A stretch of DNA of 64,000 nucleotides from Haloplanus aerogenes (GCF_003856835.1 NZ_CP034145.1:124001-188000), one strand, 5' to 3'. Shown: positions 36,923-45,644, counted from the first letter of the stretch. Program-made: numbers and translations. Notes: generated by a model from the sequence alone, not told the origin.

Positions 36923-37969
36923 TCAGAACGCCCGCAGATCGTCGAGTACCGCGGCGGCCGACCCGTCGTCGATGGCGGCGCGCGCGGCGTCGAGACCGGC
37001 ATCTAGCGAGTCGGCGTCGCCGCCGGCGTAGATGCGGAACGCGGCGTTGAGGGCGACGGCGTCGTACCAGTGGTCGGTGCGGTCGCCGGCGACCACGTCC
37101 TCGGTGAGGCGGGCGCTGTCGGCGGCCACGTCGTCGACCTGCAGATCTTCCTCGTCGAAGTCCATGCCGTAGTTGGCGGTCTCGATCTCGTAGTCGTCGA
37201 AGTCGCCGTCGGCGGCCCAGTCGGCCACCTTCGTGTATCCGGGGCGGATGTCGTCGTAGCCCTCCATCCCCTGAAACATGATGACGCGGTCGAGGTCGTG
37301 GAACTCGCTGTGCTGGAACGTGTCGACCACCTTCTTCGCGAAGGCGAGATGGTAGAAGGAGCCGAGGTGGACGCTCGCGCCGGCGGGGTTGGCGAGCGTC
37401 TCGACGGTGTTGACGAACGTGCGCACGCCCATCTGGTCGCGGCGGTCGAACAGGTCGGCGACGGCGGGGTTGAAGGCGGGCTGGTAGTAGAAGCCGAAGC
37501 CCGTCTCGTCGACCATGTCCGCGGAGTCCTGCGGGGTGAGTTCGGTCGCCACGCCGAGTTCGTCGAGGACGTGCTTGTACGCGTCCTGTTTCTGCGTGGG
37601 CACGCGGTCGCCGGAGTGGGCGACCACCGGGGTCCCGGCGCCGGCGGCGACGACGCCCGCGGCGACGCCGAGGATGGCGGTCCGGCCCTTGCCGTCGTAG
37701 TTGGCGCCGCAGTCGACGGGGTCGGCGTCGGGCGTCGCGTACTCCACCCGCTCGCACATCTCGTCGGTGAAGGCCGCGAGTTCCTCGGGCGTGTTACGTT
37801 TCCAGCGGTTGGCGAGCCAGAAGGCACCCAGCGTAGTGGGATCGGGGTCGCCGTCGAAGATGCGGCGCATGGCTTCGCCGGCCTGCGCGCGGGTCATGTC
37901 GTCGGCGGATTTCGTGCCCGAGCCGACGACGTCGGTCATGAGGCGCTTGAGCGGCCAGTCGTCAGTCAC
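36923..37969 (-). CDS. TrpD2-like (glycosyltransferase family 3) protein
   Basis: A 348-residue protein with the two-domain fold of anthranilate phosphoribosyltransferase: an N-terminal helical domain (SADDMTRAQAGEAMRRIF) and an alpha/beta domain. The PRPP-binding GTGGD signature is replaced by GANYDGKGRTAILG, and the usual KHGNR by AHSGDRVPTQK, so classical TrpD activity is unlikely; it is closer to TrpD2/YbiB proteins. It overlaps the SUMT gene by 8 bases within the reductase operon. Its link to siroheme or sulfur/nitrogen reduction is unexplained. Confidence 0.82.
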   Translation of the reverse strand: MTDDWPLKRLMTDVVGSGTKSADDMTRAQAGEAMRRIFDGDPDPTTLGAFWLANRWKRNTPEELAAFTDEMCERVEYATPDADPVDCGANYDGKGRTAILGVAAGVVAAGAGTPVVAHSGDRVPTQKQDAYKHVLDELGVATELTPQDSADMVDETGFGFYYQPAFNPAVADLFDRRDQMGVRTFVNTVETLANPAGASVHLGSFYHLAFAKKVVDTFQHSEFHDLDRVIMFQGMEGYDDIRPGYTKVADWAADGDFDDYEIETANYGMDFDEEDLQVDDVAADSARLTEDVVAGDRTDHWYDAVALNAAFRIYAGGDADSLDAGLDAARAAIDDGSAAAVLDDLRAF

Positions 37970-38801
37970 TGTCGGTCACCCCCACGACGCCCTCGGCGCT
38001 GGCGAGAATCGGTGCGTCGGCCAGCGCATCCGACCCCCCGAGACAGTGGGCGACCGTCTCGCGAACGCCGACCACGTCGCCGACGACGGTGACGGCCGGG
38101 GGTTCGATCCCCGCCTCGTCGGCGCGGTCGACGATGGTGGAAAGCGTTCCCGTGACGACCCGTTCGTCGGGGAGGGTGGCGCGTTCGACCATCGCGACGG
38201 GCGTGTCGGGAGCGACGCCCGCCGCCCGGAGCGCGGCCGTGTTGTCGGGAAGCCGGCCCACGCCCATCAGGATCACCAGCGTCCCGCCGGCGGTGACGAG
38301 GCTGGACAGCGCGTCCCAGTCGAGGGCGCTGTCTTCCTTCGTCGGGTCTTCGTGTCCCGTCACGACGGCGAGGCTGGAGGCGTGGTCGCGGTGGGTCGGG
38401 GGAATGCCGGCGACGCTCGCCCCGGCGACGGCGCTGGTGATGCCGGGAACGATGTCGAAGGAGATGCCGTGGCGGGCGAGGTGTTCGGCCTCCTCGCCCC
38501 CGCGGGCGAAGATGGTCGGGTCGCCGCCCTTCAGGCGGACGACCTCGTGGCCCGTTCGGGCCTCCTGCACCAGTCGCTCGTTGATCTCCGCCTGCGGCGT
38601 GCGTTCGCCGTCGGCACGCTTGCCGACGTTCTCGACGCGGACGCTCTCGGGGATGGAGTCGACGACGGCGTCGCCCACGAGCGAGTCGTGGAGGACGACG
38701 TCGGTCGAATCGAGCAGGCGCCGGGCCTTCACCGTCAGGAGGTCGGGGTCGCCCGGGCCGGCACCGACGAGATAGACCGTGCCGGTCGTGCTCATGGTCA
38801 T
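37962..38801 (-). CDS. Uroporphyrinogen-III C-methyltransferase
   Basis: A 279-residue SAM-dependent enzyme (SUMT/CobA type) that methylates uroporphyrinogen III to precorrin-2. Family motifs are VGAGPGDPDLLTVKA near 11-25, VVRLKGGDPTIFARGGEEAE near 87-106 and PGITSAVAG near 118. The start ATG 38801 overlaps the upstream gene's stop (ATGA). Its product feeds the dehydrogenase at 35893-36549, giving siroheme for the reductase encoded at the head of the operon. Confidence 0.94.
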   Translation of the reverse strand: MTMSTTGTVYLVGAGPGDPDLLTVKARRLLDSTDVVLHDSLVGDAVVDSIPESVRVENVGKRADGERTPQAEINERLVQEARTGHEVVRLKGGDPTIFARGGEEAEHLARHGISFDIVPGITSAVAGASVAGIPPTHRDHASSLAVVTGHEDPTKEDSALDWDALSSLVTAGGTLVILMGVGRLPDNTAALRAAGVAPDTPVAMVERATLPDERVVTGTLSTIVDRADEAGIEPPAVTVVGDVVGVRETVAHCLGGSDALADAPILASAEGVVGVTDSD

Positions 38802-39076
38802 TCGTTCCTCTCGATCCGCTCCGCGGCCTTCTGTAGTTCGGTCGCGAGCGTGCGCGCCTCCGCGGCCGAGAGCGTCACGCGGTCGGCGTGGGGCGGAACC
38901 GACTCCAACTCGGTGTTGTCGAGTTCGAGTTCGAGCGTGATCTCTTCGGGCGCCTCCCGGGCCGTCCGCACGTTCAGCGTCGCGAACGCCTCCTCCTCGA
39001 AGCCGTGGCCCTCGACGCTGGCGTCGAGCAGATCGAACGTCGTGAAGGCGTTGACCTTCATCACGCGGTCGGCCAT
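38798..39076 (-). CDS. Small conserved operon protein (DUF6360-like)
   Basis: A 92-residue protein from ATG 39076, two bases after the reductase stop. The start VMKVNAFTTFDLLDASVEGHGFEEE is followed by beta strands (ITLELELDNTELESV) and a C-terminal helix. From memory it belongs to the haloarchaeal family labelled DUF6360. No cofactor motif is visible. Being sandwiched between the reductase and SUMT genes, with overlaps on one side, it may be an accessory factor of the siroheme enzyme. Confidence 0.8.
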   Translation of the reverse strand: MADRVMKVNAFTTFDLLDASVEGHGFEEEAFATLNVRTAREAPEEITLELELDNTELESVPPHADRVTLSAAEARTLATELQKAAERIERNE

Positions 39077-39078
39077 GG

Positions 39079-40857
39079 TCAGTCGTCGGAGGGGAGCGGT
39101 TCGCCCTGCCCGTTCGTCGGCGCGGGCGAGGCGTCCATCGCCGTGTCCTCGGCGTAGGGGTACCACGTCATCTTCGTGTTGCCGAGGTACGGATCCTCGT
39201 AACTCGTCTCCTCGGCCTCCGCGAGAGCGGCGAGTTCGTCCTCGTCGCGGTCGGCGACGAAGTCACGGAAGGACTCCTCGGGGCCCGCACGCTCTTCCTC
39301 GTACGTTTCGAGGAGATTGGCGATGTAGCCCGGCACCTCGTCGGCGGGGACGCGCATCTTCACCCAGTCGGCGAACTGCGGGTTCTCGCCGAGGCCGCCG
39401 CCGAGGCCCACGTCGAACGCCTCGACCGCGTCGCCGTCCTTGCGCGTCTTCATGCCGCGCAGGCTGATGTCGGCGATCTGTGGCTGGGCACAGGACGCGG
39501 TACAGCCGGAGAGGTGGATGTGGAAGTCCTCGACCCCCTCGGGGACGGGCACGTTGTCGCGGAGCCAGCGCCCGTACCGCACCATCCGATTCTTCGTCTC
39601 GACGATGGAGAGCGAGCAGTACTCGGTGCCCGTACAGGCGATGGAGCCACGCATGAACGGGTGCGGGTCCGGCGAGTGTTCCTCGAGCAGATCCTCGGCG
39701 AGGAAGTCGTCGAGGTCCTCGTCGGCGATGTCGCCGACGATGACGTTCTGACGCTGGGTCAGCCCGATCATCTCGGAGCCGTAGTCCTCGGCGAGGTCGG
39801 CGAGGTCGATCACGTCGTCCGCACCCATGCGGCCGACCAGGACGGAGAGGCCGACGAAGTTCTGGCCGTCGTTCTGGTCGTGGACGCCGATGTAGTCGCC
39901 GGCGGCGTCCGCGCGGCCGGCGTTGTAGTCGTACTCGTCGCGCAGGTCCTCGCCAGCGGTCGGGAGTTCGTAGTCGACGTACTCCTCCTGCAGGACCGAC
40001 CGAACTTTTTCGGGGCCCCACTCGTCGACGAGGAACTTGATGCGAGCGTTGAAGCGGTCCTCGCGGTCGCCGTAGTCGCGGAAGAGTGCGGAGAGCCCGG
40101 CGGCCACGTCCGTGGCGTTCTCGGGGCGGCAGAACACGTCGATGTCGCGGGCGAAGCGGGGTTCCTTGCGGGCCAGGCCGCCGCCGACGTTCACGTTGAA
40201 GCCGGCGACCTCTTCGCCATCGATCTCTTTCACTGCGGGTTCGAAGGCGAGGTCGTTGATGTCGCCCTGACCGGAGCCGCGGCGGTCGCCGGTCATCGCC
40301 ACCTTCCACTTCCGGGGCAGGTTAGAGTAGAGGTCGTTGCCCTTGAACGTCTCGTGGAGTTCCTGCACGACCGGCCAGACGTTGATGAGTTCGTCGGCGT
40401 CGCGGCCGGCGACGGGGGAGCCGACGATGTTGCGCCACGAGTCACCACAGGCCTGAATCGTAGAGAGACCGACGGATTCGAGTTCGTCCCAGATGTCCGC
40501 GATATCCTCGACTTTGATCCAGTGGAGCTGGATCGACTGGCGGGTGGTGAAGTCGGCGTAGGCGTCGCCGAACTCGGGGTTCTCGACGGGACCGGTGGCG
40601 TACTCCTTGGCCACCTCTCCGACGGTCCGGAGCTGTTCCGGCGTCATCCGGCCCATCGGCGTCCCGATGCGCATCATGAAGTAGCTCTCCTGTCCTTTCC
40701 GCTGGTGGTACAGGCCCCACCACTTGAACCGCTCGAACCACGCGTCGTGTTCGTCCTCCGGGATGGCGTCCCACCCTTCCTCCGCAAATCGGAGGAGGTG
40801 GTCGCGTACCTCCATCCCGTAGGTTTCGTCTTTCCAGCTCTCGACCTTAGACGGCAT
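39079..40857 (-). CDS. Ferredoxin-dependent sulfite/nitrite reductase
   Basis: A 592-residue siroheme and 4Fe-4S reductase. The two cysteine motifs that hold the cluster and siroheme are C408-x5-C414 (CTGTEYC) and C452-x3-C456 (SGCTASCAQ). Two ferrite-like half domains are evident (VDYELPTAGEDLRDEYDYNAG... and TRQSIQLHWIKVEDI). It heads an operon with a SUMT, a TrpD2-like protein and a ferredoxin. A TATAT element near 40880 supports ATG 40857. Sulfite and nitrite cannot be told apart by motif; with no nitrate reductase or transporter nearby, sulfite is at least as likely. Confidence 0.92.
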   Translation of the reverse strand: MPSKVESWKDETYGMEVRDHLLRFAEEGWDAIPEDEHDAWFERFKWWGLYHQRKGQESYFMMRIGTPMGRMTPEQLRTVGEVAKEYATGPVENPEFGDAYADFTTRQSIQLHWIKVEDIADIWDELESVGLSTIQACGDSWRNIVGSPVAGRDADELINVWPVVQELHETFKGNDLYSNLPRKWKVAMTGDRRGSGQGDINDLAFEPAVKEIDGEEVAGFNVNVGGGLARKEPRFARDIDVFCRPENATDVAAGLSALFRDYGDREDRFNARIKFLVDEWGPEKVRSVLQEEYVDYELPTAGEDLRDEYDYNAGRADAAGDYIGVHDQNDGQNFVGLSVLVGRMGADDVIDLADLAEDYGSEMIGLTQRQNVIVGDIADEDLDDFLAEDLLEEHSPDPHPFMRGSIACTGTEYCSLSIVETKNRMVRYGRWLRDNVPVPEGVEDFHIHLSGCTASCAQPQIADISLRGMKTRKDGDAVEAFDVGLGGGLGENPQFADWVKMRVPADEVPGYIANLLETYEEERAGPEESFRDFVADRDEDELAALAEAEETSYEDPYLGNTKMTWYPYAEDTAMDASPAPTNGQGEPLPSDD

Positions 40858-40959
40858 AAATCGCTAGAATAGGCCCGAACATATACGGTCGGGCACGTCG
40901 TCAACCTTCCCCGGCTCTCCGGGGACCCGACAACATTTGCCGGTATGTGGACCGCCGTC

Positions 40960-41292
40960 CTAGGGCGTTGCCAGCCGGTAGCGTCGCCCCGGTACGTGGA
41001 CGCTCTCGGGGACGACGGGGCGGAACGTGCCGGTCTCGGGGTCGACGCGGCCGAGCGTCAGCCAGTCGGTGACGCCGCTCGTGCCACACTGGATGCACTG
41101 GCCGGCGACGCGCGCTTCCACGTCGGCCCCGTCGGGCGCGACTTCCACGAACCCCTCCGCCAGGAAATCCGCGAGCCGACAGGAACAGAAATCGTGGCGA
41201 GCGAGCCGCCAGAGGTCGCTGACGTTCACCTCACGGGAGTCGTTGACGCTGACCCACGCCCCGTCGTCGAGCTGGTGAACCGAAGTCGTCAT
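40960..41292 (-). CDS. Hypothetical protein with two Cys pairs
   Basis: A 110-residue protein from ATG 41292. Cys-x-Cys (FCSCRL) and Cys-x2-Cys (CIQCG) could form one zinc site. The rest is mostly beta (LDDGAWVSVNDSREVNVSDL; GTFRPVVPESVHVPGRRYRLATP). It precedes the reductase operon in the same direction, 102 bases away, but a separate TATA near 40880 suggests independent transcription. I do not recognise the family. Confidence 0.75.
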   Translation of the reverse strand: MTTSVHQLDDGAWVSVNDSREVNVSDLWRLARHDFCSCRLADFLAEGFVEVAPDGADVEARVAGQCIQCGTSGVTDWLTLGRVDPETGTFRPVVPESVHVPGRRYRLATP

Positions 41293-41395
41293 GGACGGGC
41301 CTTGACCCCCGACGGCGGTAAGCCCGTCGCCGGCCGTCACGATTGCCGGTCCTCGGACGGCGATTTCGGGGTGAACGGCGAGGGGATCGCGGGAC

Positions 41396-41412
41396 GGGAG
41401 CGGATCGCTCCC
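41396..41412. repeat. Short perfect hairpin in a divergent intergenic region
   Basis: GGGAGCG (41396-41402) and CGCTCCC (41406-41412) form a 7-base stem around GAT, in the 228-base region between the divergent genes at 41292 and 41521. It could be an operator or an RNA structure; no gene lies around it. Confidence 0.35.
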
Positions 41413-41474
41413 GAAACTCGGCCGTCACGGATACCGGAAAGGCCCGCCTCCATACGGGAGAACGGGTAGCGATT

Positions 41475-41500
41475 ACGGCCGAAAACGGCCTTATACGGCC
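41475..41500 (+). promoter_or_regulatory. Three helically phased ACGGCC repeats around a TATA box
   Basis: ACGGCC occurs at 41475-41480, 41485-41490 and 41495-41500, exactly 10 bases apart, on one face of the DNA. The TTATA of the microprotein promoter (41491-41495) lies between the second and third copies, about 28 bases before ATG 41521. The arrangement suggests cooperative binding by an oligomeric regulator. Confidence 0.55.
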
Positions 41501-41520
41501 GTACTGTCTACAGATATTCG

Positions 41521-41679
41521 ATGACCGAGAACAGCGAAGTTCTGAAGCAGCCGTCGGACGCCGAGGCAGACGCCGAAGATGACACGCGAAACCACCTCTC
41601 CGACGTCGAAGCCGGTGCCGGCTGCACGGAAATCTGGGAGCATCTGAGCGAGAGCCGCGACGGCGCGACGCAGGACTGA
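41521..41679 (+). CDS. 52-residue microprotein
   Basis: ATG 41521 to TGA 41679 encodes 52 residues: an acidic, Asp/Glu/Ala-rich N-terminal half followed by a distinctive segment GAGCTEIWEHLSESR. The frame has GC-rich third positions and a well-placed TATA flanked by phased ACGGCC repeats, so I regard it as a real gene. I believe similar microproteins with this C-terminal segment occur in other haloarchaea, from memory. Function unknown; the single Cys and Trp-containing helix suggest a protein-binding peptide. Confidence 0.72.
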   Translation: MTENSEVLKQPSDAEADAEDDTRNHLSDVEAGAGCTEIWEHLSESRDGATQD

Positions 41680-41744
41680 CCGTCCTCTCTTTCGTCGTTC
41701 CGTCCAACGGTCCCCGCGACGCCGGCTGATCGCACCCCGACCGC

Positions 41745-42857
41745 TTACCCGTCGAGCATCGCATCGACGCCGTCCCGGATCGCGGCGTGGAACCGCTCGC
41801 TCGCGTACCGGTCCCGGGGGAGCGCCGGGCGGTCGTCCCCGTCGATGGCCGCGCTGATCGTCGCGACGGCGTCGGCGGTGGTGGTGAACAGCCGATCCGC
41901 CCGCCAGTCCAGCACCTCGCGCTGCCCGCCCGCGTCGGGCGCGAACGCGACCATCCCCGCCGCGACGTACTCCGCGACCGCCATGCCGAAATGTTCCTCG
42001 GGCTTGCAGTTCAGCCCGTAGCGGTGCGTGGCGAGCAATGTCTCGACCCGTTCGCGAGCGGCGTCGCGGTGGAGGTGGACGTACGACCGCTCGGCCGCCG
42101 CAGCCGCGACCCGCCGGGCGTAGTCGGTGTAGATGGACGACGACGACCCGACGAGGTGGAGATGCAGGTCGTGGCCCCGAGCGCGGATGCCGTCGACGAT
42201 TCGAATCGCCCGGAGCGGTCGCTTGTCGGGAGCGAGGCGGCCGAGGACGACGACACCCGCCTCCCGCTCCGCCCACGGCCGCGGGTTCGGCACGAGGTCG
42301 ACCGGCGGGTGACACACCGCCGGCCGCCGGCCGTAGATGTCCGCCACCGCGTCGGCCGTCCACGCGGAGTTGGCGTAGAGGCGAGCGTCGTCGGGGAGTA
42401 CCCGGTCGCCCACGCCGGCCAACCGACTCCACAGCGGGTCGAGTTGGGGCGTCTCTCCGGCCGTCGTGTATCGGCAGTTGAACTGCGGGAAGTGGATATA
42501 CTGCAGGGAGGGGAGGGGCAAGTCGAACTCGTTGGCGGTGCTGACGGCGGCGTCGAAATCGGCGGCGTGGGGGGCGAACAGCCGCCGGAGGAGGACGCTC
42601 CGCGCCGCCAACTGCGGCCCGAACCGGTCGGGCAGGGCGTCGAACGCCCGGCAGACGAGGCGGGTGCCCGACGGCCGGTGGACGGGGACCTGTGCCGCCG
42701 TGTCGAACAGGGCGTTGAGATCGGAAAGCGACGACCGCGAGAGGGTGAACAGGGTCACGTCGTGGCGGTCCTGCAGCGCCTCGCAGACGTGGAGGCAGAC
42801 GGCGTCGGCCCCGCCGCGCCCGTCGAGCGTGTTGTGGAGGACCGCCACCCGCGCCAT
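41745..42857 (-). CDS. Glycosyltransferase family 4 protein
   Basis: A 370-residue GT-B fold glycosyltransferase. Family features are the N-terminal glycine loop (LDGRGGADAVCLHV), the donor-domain start VVVLGRLAPDKRPLRAIRIV near 215-235, and the Glu-containing motif PEEHFGMAVAEYVAAGMV near 285-305, which binds the sugar nucleotide. A TATTATATCA element at 42881-42890 supports the ATG at 42857. It is divergent from the oxidoreductase-fusion operon, with 73 bases between, and is probably part of the same island. Acceptor and donor are unknown. Confidence 0.9.
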   Translation of the reverse strand: MARVAVLHNTLDGRGGADAVCLHVCEALQDRHDVTLFTLSRSSLSDLNALFDTAAQVPVHRPSGTRLVCRAFDALPDRFGPQLAARSVLLRRLFAPHAADFDAAVSTANEFDLPLPSLQYIHFPQFNCRYTTAGETPQLDPLWSRLAGVGDRVLPDDARLYANSAWTADAVADIYGRRPAVCHPPVDLVPNPRPWAEREAGVVVLGRLAPDKRPLRAIRIVDGIRARGHDLHLHLVGSSSSIYTDYARRVAAAAAERSYVHLHRDAARERVETLLATHRYGLNCKPEEHFGMAVAEYVAAGMVAFAPDAGGQREVLDWRADRLFTTTADAVATISAAIDGDDRPALPRDRYASERFHAAIRDGVDAMLDG

Positions 42858-42880
42858 GCGGGTGGGTCGGGGACGCCCCC

Positions 42881-42890
42881 TATTATATCA
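42881..42890 (-). promoter_or_regulatory. TATA box for the GT4 gene
   Basis: On the minus strand TGATATAATA lies 24-33 bases upstream of ATG 42857, ideal for a leaderless transcript. Confidence 0.5.
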
Positions 42891-42930
42891 CGCCCCCGGG
42901 ACTTTTCACGACCGCACCCCGCCGAGGGGT

Positions 42931-44916
42931 ATGGAGTGTGCGTTCGTGGGGTGTGGGGCGGTCGCCCGGAAGTACGCACGGGGCCTCGACGCTGCCCCGC
43001 TTTCGGTGACGGCCGTCTGTGACCGGGACGCCGAGCGCGCGGCGACGCTCGCGGCCGACCTCGACGCGACGACGTACGCCGATATCGACGCCCTGCTGGA
43101 CGCCGAAGACGCGCCGCTGATCCTGAATCTCACGAGCCACGAGGCGCACGCCGACGTGACCGAACGCGCCCTGCGGGCGGACCGCCACGTCTGGAGCGAG
43201 AAACCGCTGGCGCTCGACGTGGACGTGGCGCGAGACCTCGTCGCCCTCGCGGAGCGCCGCGGCCTCGCGCTCGGCTGTGCGCCCATCAACCACCGATGCG
43301 AGGCCCAGCGACACGCCCGAACGGCGCTCGCCGACGGCCGCCTCGGGACCGTCCGACTGGCCTACACCCACGCCCACGTCGGCCGGGTGACCGAGTGGCA
43401 CGACGCTCCCGACTCGTTCCTCCGGGTCGGGCCGCTGTACGACGGCGCGGTCTATCCGCTCTCCCTCCTCGTGGCGTGGTTCGGTCCCGTCGAGCGGGTG
43501 CGGACGGCCGACGCCGCGACCCCGTGGCCGGATCGCGAGGCACGCCGACCGGAGCGGCCGAGTCACGTCGAGACGACGCTCGATTTCGCGTCGGGACCGC
43601 TAGTTCGCCTGACGGCGAGTTTCTACGCTCCCCACCGGAGCCGGGAGTTCACGAGCCTCGAGTGTCACGGCGACGACGGCTCGCTGTACCTCGACGACGC
43701 TGGCGACCTCGGCGGCGAACCGGGCCACCGCGTCGCCTTCGGGCGGCAGGGGCGGGCGTACACGCCGATGCCCCTCCAGCATCCTTCGCGCCGGACGCCC
43801 TACCTCGCCGGGCCGGAACGGCTGGCCGCGAGTGTCCGGCGGGGGCGTCCGGCGCGGGACACCGCCCGTCGCGCTGCCCACGTCGTCGCCGTCTGTAACG
43901 CGGTGGAGCGGGCCGCAGAACGAGGAATGGCCGTCCCCGTCGACGGCCACGGCGTCCGCCGCCCCGACCGGCGGCTGGCGGTGTGGGGCCGAGGTGGCAC
44001 GGACGAGGGTGACGGCCGATTCGTCGGCCCACCCGACGCCGCGCTCCGCCTCCCGCCAGTCGGGTTCGGCTGTTCGCGCTACCGCGACGGGGAGTACGTC
44101 GACCGCCGCGACTCCATCGAACGGGCGCTCGACGCCGGCTACCGTTTCCTCGACTCCGCGGAACTGTACGGCAACGAAGCGCGGCTCGGGGAGATTCTGG
44201 CCGCGCCGGGGAGCCCCGACCGTGAATCGCTCTTGCTCGCGAGCAAGGTGTGGAACACGAACCACGCCCACGTCGCGGAGGCCTGCGAGACGACGCTAGC
44301 GGACCTCGGCGTCGACGCCCTCGACTGCTACCTGCTCCACTGGCCGGACGCGTGGGCGTACACGGGGCCGCTGCGTCGCCTCGCGGAGTTGCCAGTCGAG
44401 AAGCAGGAGGCGCTGACATTCCCCGAGGACGCCGACGGCGAGCGAGCGACCGCGGACGTGAGTCTGGCGGCGACGTGGCGACGGATGGAAGCGCTCTACG
44501 ACCGCGGCCTCACGGCGTCGCTCGGGGTCTGCAACGTCGACCGGGCGACGCTCGCGGCCCTCGTCGACGAGGCGCGCGTGCCCCCGGCGGTAGTGCAGGT
44601 GGAGTGTCACCCGTATCGCCCCCAACGTGACCTCGTCTCGTGGTGCCACGAACGGGGAATCCGGGTCGTCGCCCACTCGCCGCTGTCGGCGCCGGGGCTC
44701 CTCGACGACCCCGCCGTCCGCGAGACAGCGGACGAGATGGGCGTCTCACCCGCGGCGGCGGTCCTCGCGTGGCACGTCGAGCGCGGGGTGGTCCCCATCC
44801 CGTCGAGCACCGATCCCGACCACGTCGTCGAGAACCTCGCGGCCGCCAGTCATCGTCTCCCGGACGAGGGGCGCGAGCGGCTGGCGGCGCTCGAAGATCC
44901 GGAGTTCGAGCGATGA
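42931..44916 (+). CDS. Fusion of Gfo/Idh/MocA dehydrogenase and aldo/keto reductase
   Basis: One uninterrupted 661-residue frame encodes two oxidoreductases. Residues 1-~340 are a Gfo/Idh/MocA-type dehydrogenase: Rossmann FVGCGAVARKYARG, EKP at 90-92 (WSEKPLAL) and the GPLYDGAVYPLSLL motif with Tyr in place of the usual His. Residues ~370-661 are an aldo/keto reductase with a complete tetrad: D408, Y413, K439 and H470. A Gly/Asp/Arg-rich linker joins them. ATG 42931 is the only start that gives a normal N-terminus. The stop overlaps the next gene (ATGA). Sequential reactions on a sugar or polyol are likely; the substrate is unknown. Confidence 0.92.
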   Translation: MECAFVGCGAVARKYARGLDAAPLSVTAVCDRDAERAATLAADLDATTYADIDALLDAEDAPLILNLTSHEAHADVTERALRADRHVWSEKPLALDVDVARDLVALAERRGLALGCAPINHRCEAQRHARTALADGRLGTVRLAYTHAHVGRVTEWHDAPDSFLRVGPLYDGAVYPLSLLVAWFGPVERVRTADAATPWPDREARRPERPSHVETTLDFASGPLVRLTASFYAPHRSREFTSLECHGDDGSLYLDDAGDLGGEPGHRVAFGRQGRAYTPMPLQHPSRRTPYLAGPERLAASVRRGRPARDTARRAAHVVAVCNAVERAAERGMAVPVDGHGVRRPDRRLAVWGRGGTDEGDGRFVGPPDAALRLPPVGFGCSRYRDGEYVDRRDSIERALDAGYRFLDSAELYGNEARLGEILAAPGSPDRESLLLASKVWNTNHAHVAEACETTLADLGVDALDCYLLHWPDAWAYTGPLRRLAELPVEKQEALTFPEDADGERATADVSLAATWRRMEALYDRGLTASLGVCNVDRATLAALVDEARVPPAVVQVECHPYRPQRDLVSWCHERGIRVVAHSPLSAPGLLDDPAVRETADEMGVSPAAAVLAWHVERGVVPIPSSTDPDHVVENLAAASHRLPDEGRERLAALEDPEFER

Positions 44917-45644
44917 GGGAGTACGTCTACGAACGGCGGTGGGTGGCCGCGACGGGGACAGTCGGCGTCGTCGCGGCCAGCGTCGCCGTCGGCGGGTGGA
45001 TGCTCGTCGCCGGAGCGGTCGACCACACCGCGGCGAACCGCTGGGTGCTGGTCGCCGGCGTCGTGCTGGCGTACGAAGTCGGCTACCTCGCGTACCACCT
45101 CGACGACGGGACGGCCGCGCTCGCCCTCCCGAACCTCGTCACGCTGGTCCGCGGGGGGTTGTACGCCGCGGCGGCGGGCTTCCTGCTCGTTCCGCCCGCC
45201 CCTGCGGTGCGGTGGGCGCCAGCAGTCTGTTACGGGACGGGCATCGTCCTCGATCTCGTCGACGGGCGCCTCGCGCGGCGGAGGGGGCGAACGACCGACC
45301 TCGGCGCGAAACTCGACCTCGCGTTCGACACGCTGGGCTTTCTGGTCGCGCCGCTGGTCGGCGTCGCGTGGGGGCGGCTCCCGGTCGCGTATCTCTCGCT
45401 CTCGGCGGCGCGGTACGTCTACCGCGCCGGGATCGGCTGGCGGAAGCGCCGGGGACAGCCGGTGAGCGACCTGCCCGAGAGTCGAGTGCGACGGCCGCTG
45501 GCCGCCCTCCAGATGGGCTTCATCACCGTCGCGCTGGCTCCCGTCCTCCCCGTGTCGGTCGTCCACCCGCTCGCGCTCGTCGTCGTCGCCCCGTCGCTCG
45601 CGGTGTTCGCGCGGGACTATCTGGCCGTCACCGGCCGCAGATAA
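44913..45644 (+). CDS. CDP-alcohol phosphatidyltransferase family protein
   Basis: A 243-residue membrane enzyme with six or so transmembrane helices. The complete family signature is present: D114xxD117G118xxA121R122, then G131xxxD135xxxD139, whose four Asp bind two metals. Such enzymes join a CDP-activated lipid (CDP-archaeol in archaea) to a hydroxylated head group, or a CDP-alcohol to a lipid. It is coupled by ATGA to the upstream oxidoreductase fusion and by TAATG to the downstream dehydrogenase. Head-group identity is not predictable. Confidence 0.92.
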   Translation: MREYVYERRWVAATGTVGVVAASVAVGGWMLVAGAVDHTAANRWVLVAGVVLAYEVGYLAYHLDDGTAALALPNLVTLVRGGLYAAAAGFLLVPPAPAVRWAPAVCYGTGIVLDLVDGRLARRRGRTTDLGAKLDLAFDTLGFLVAPLVGVAWGRLPVAYLSLSAARYVYRAGIGWRKRRGQPVSDLPESRVRRPLAALQMGFITVALAPVLPVSVVHPLALVVVAPSLAVFARDYLAVTGRR

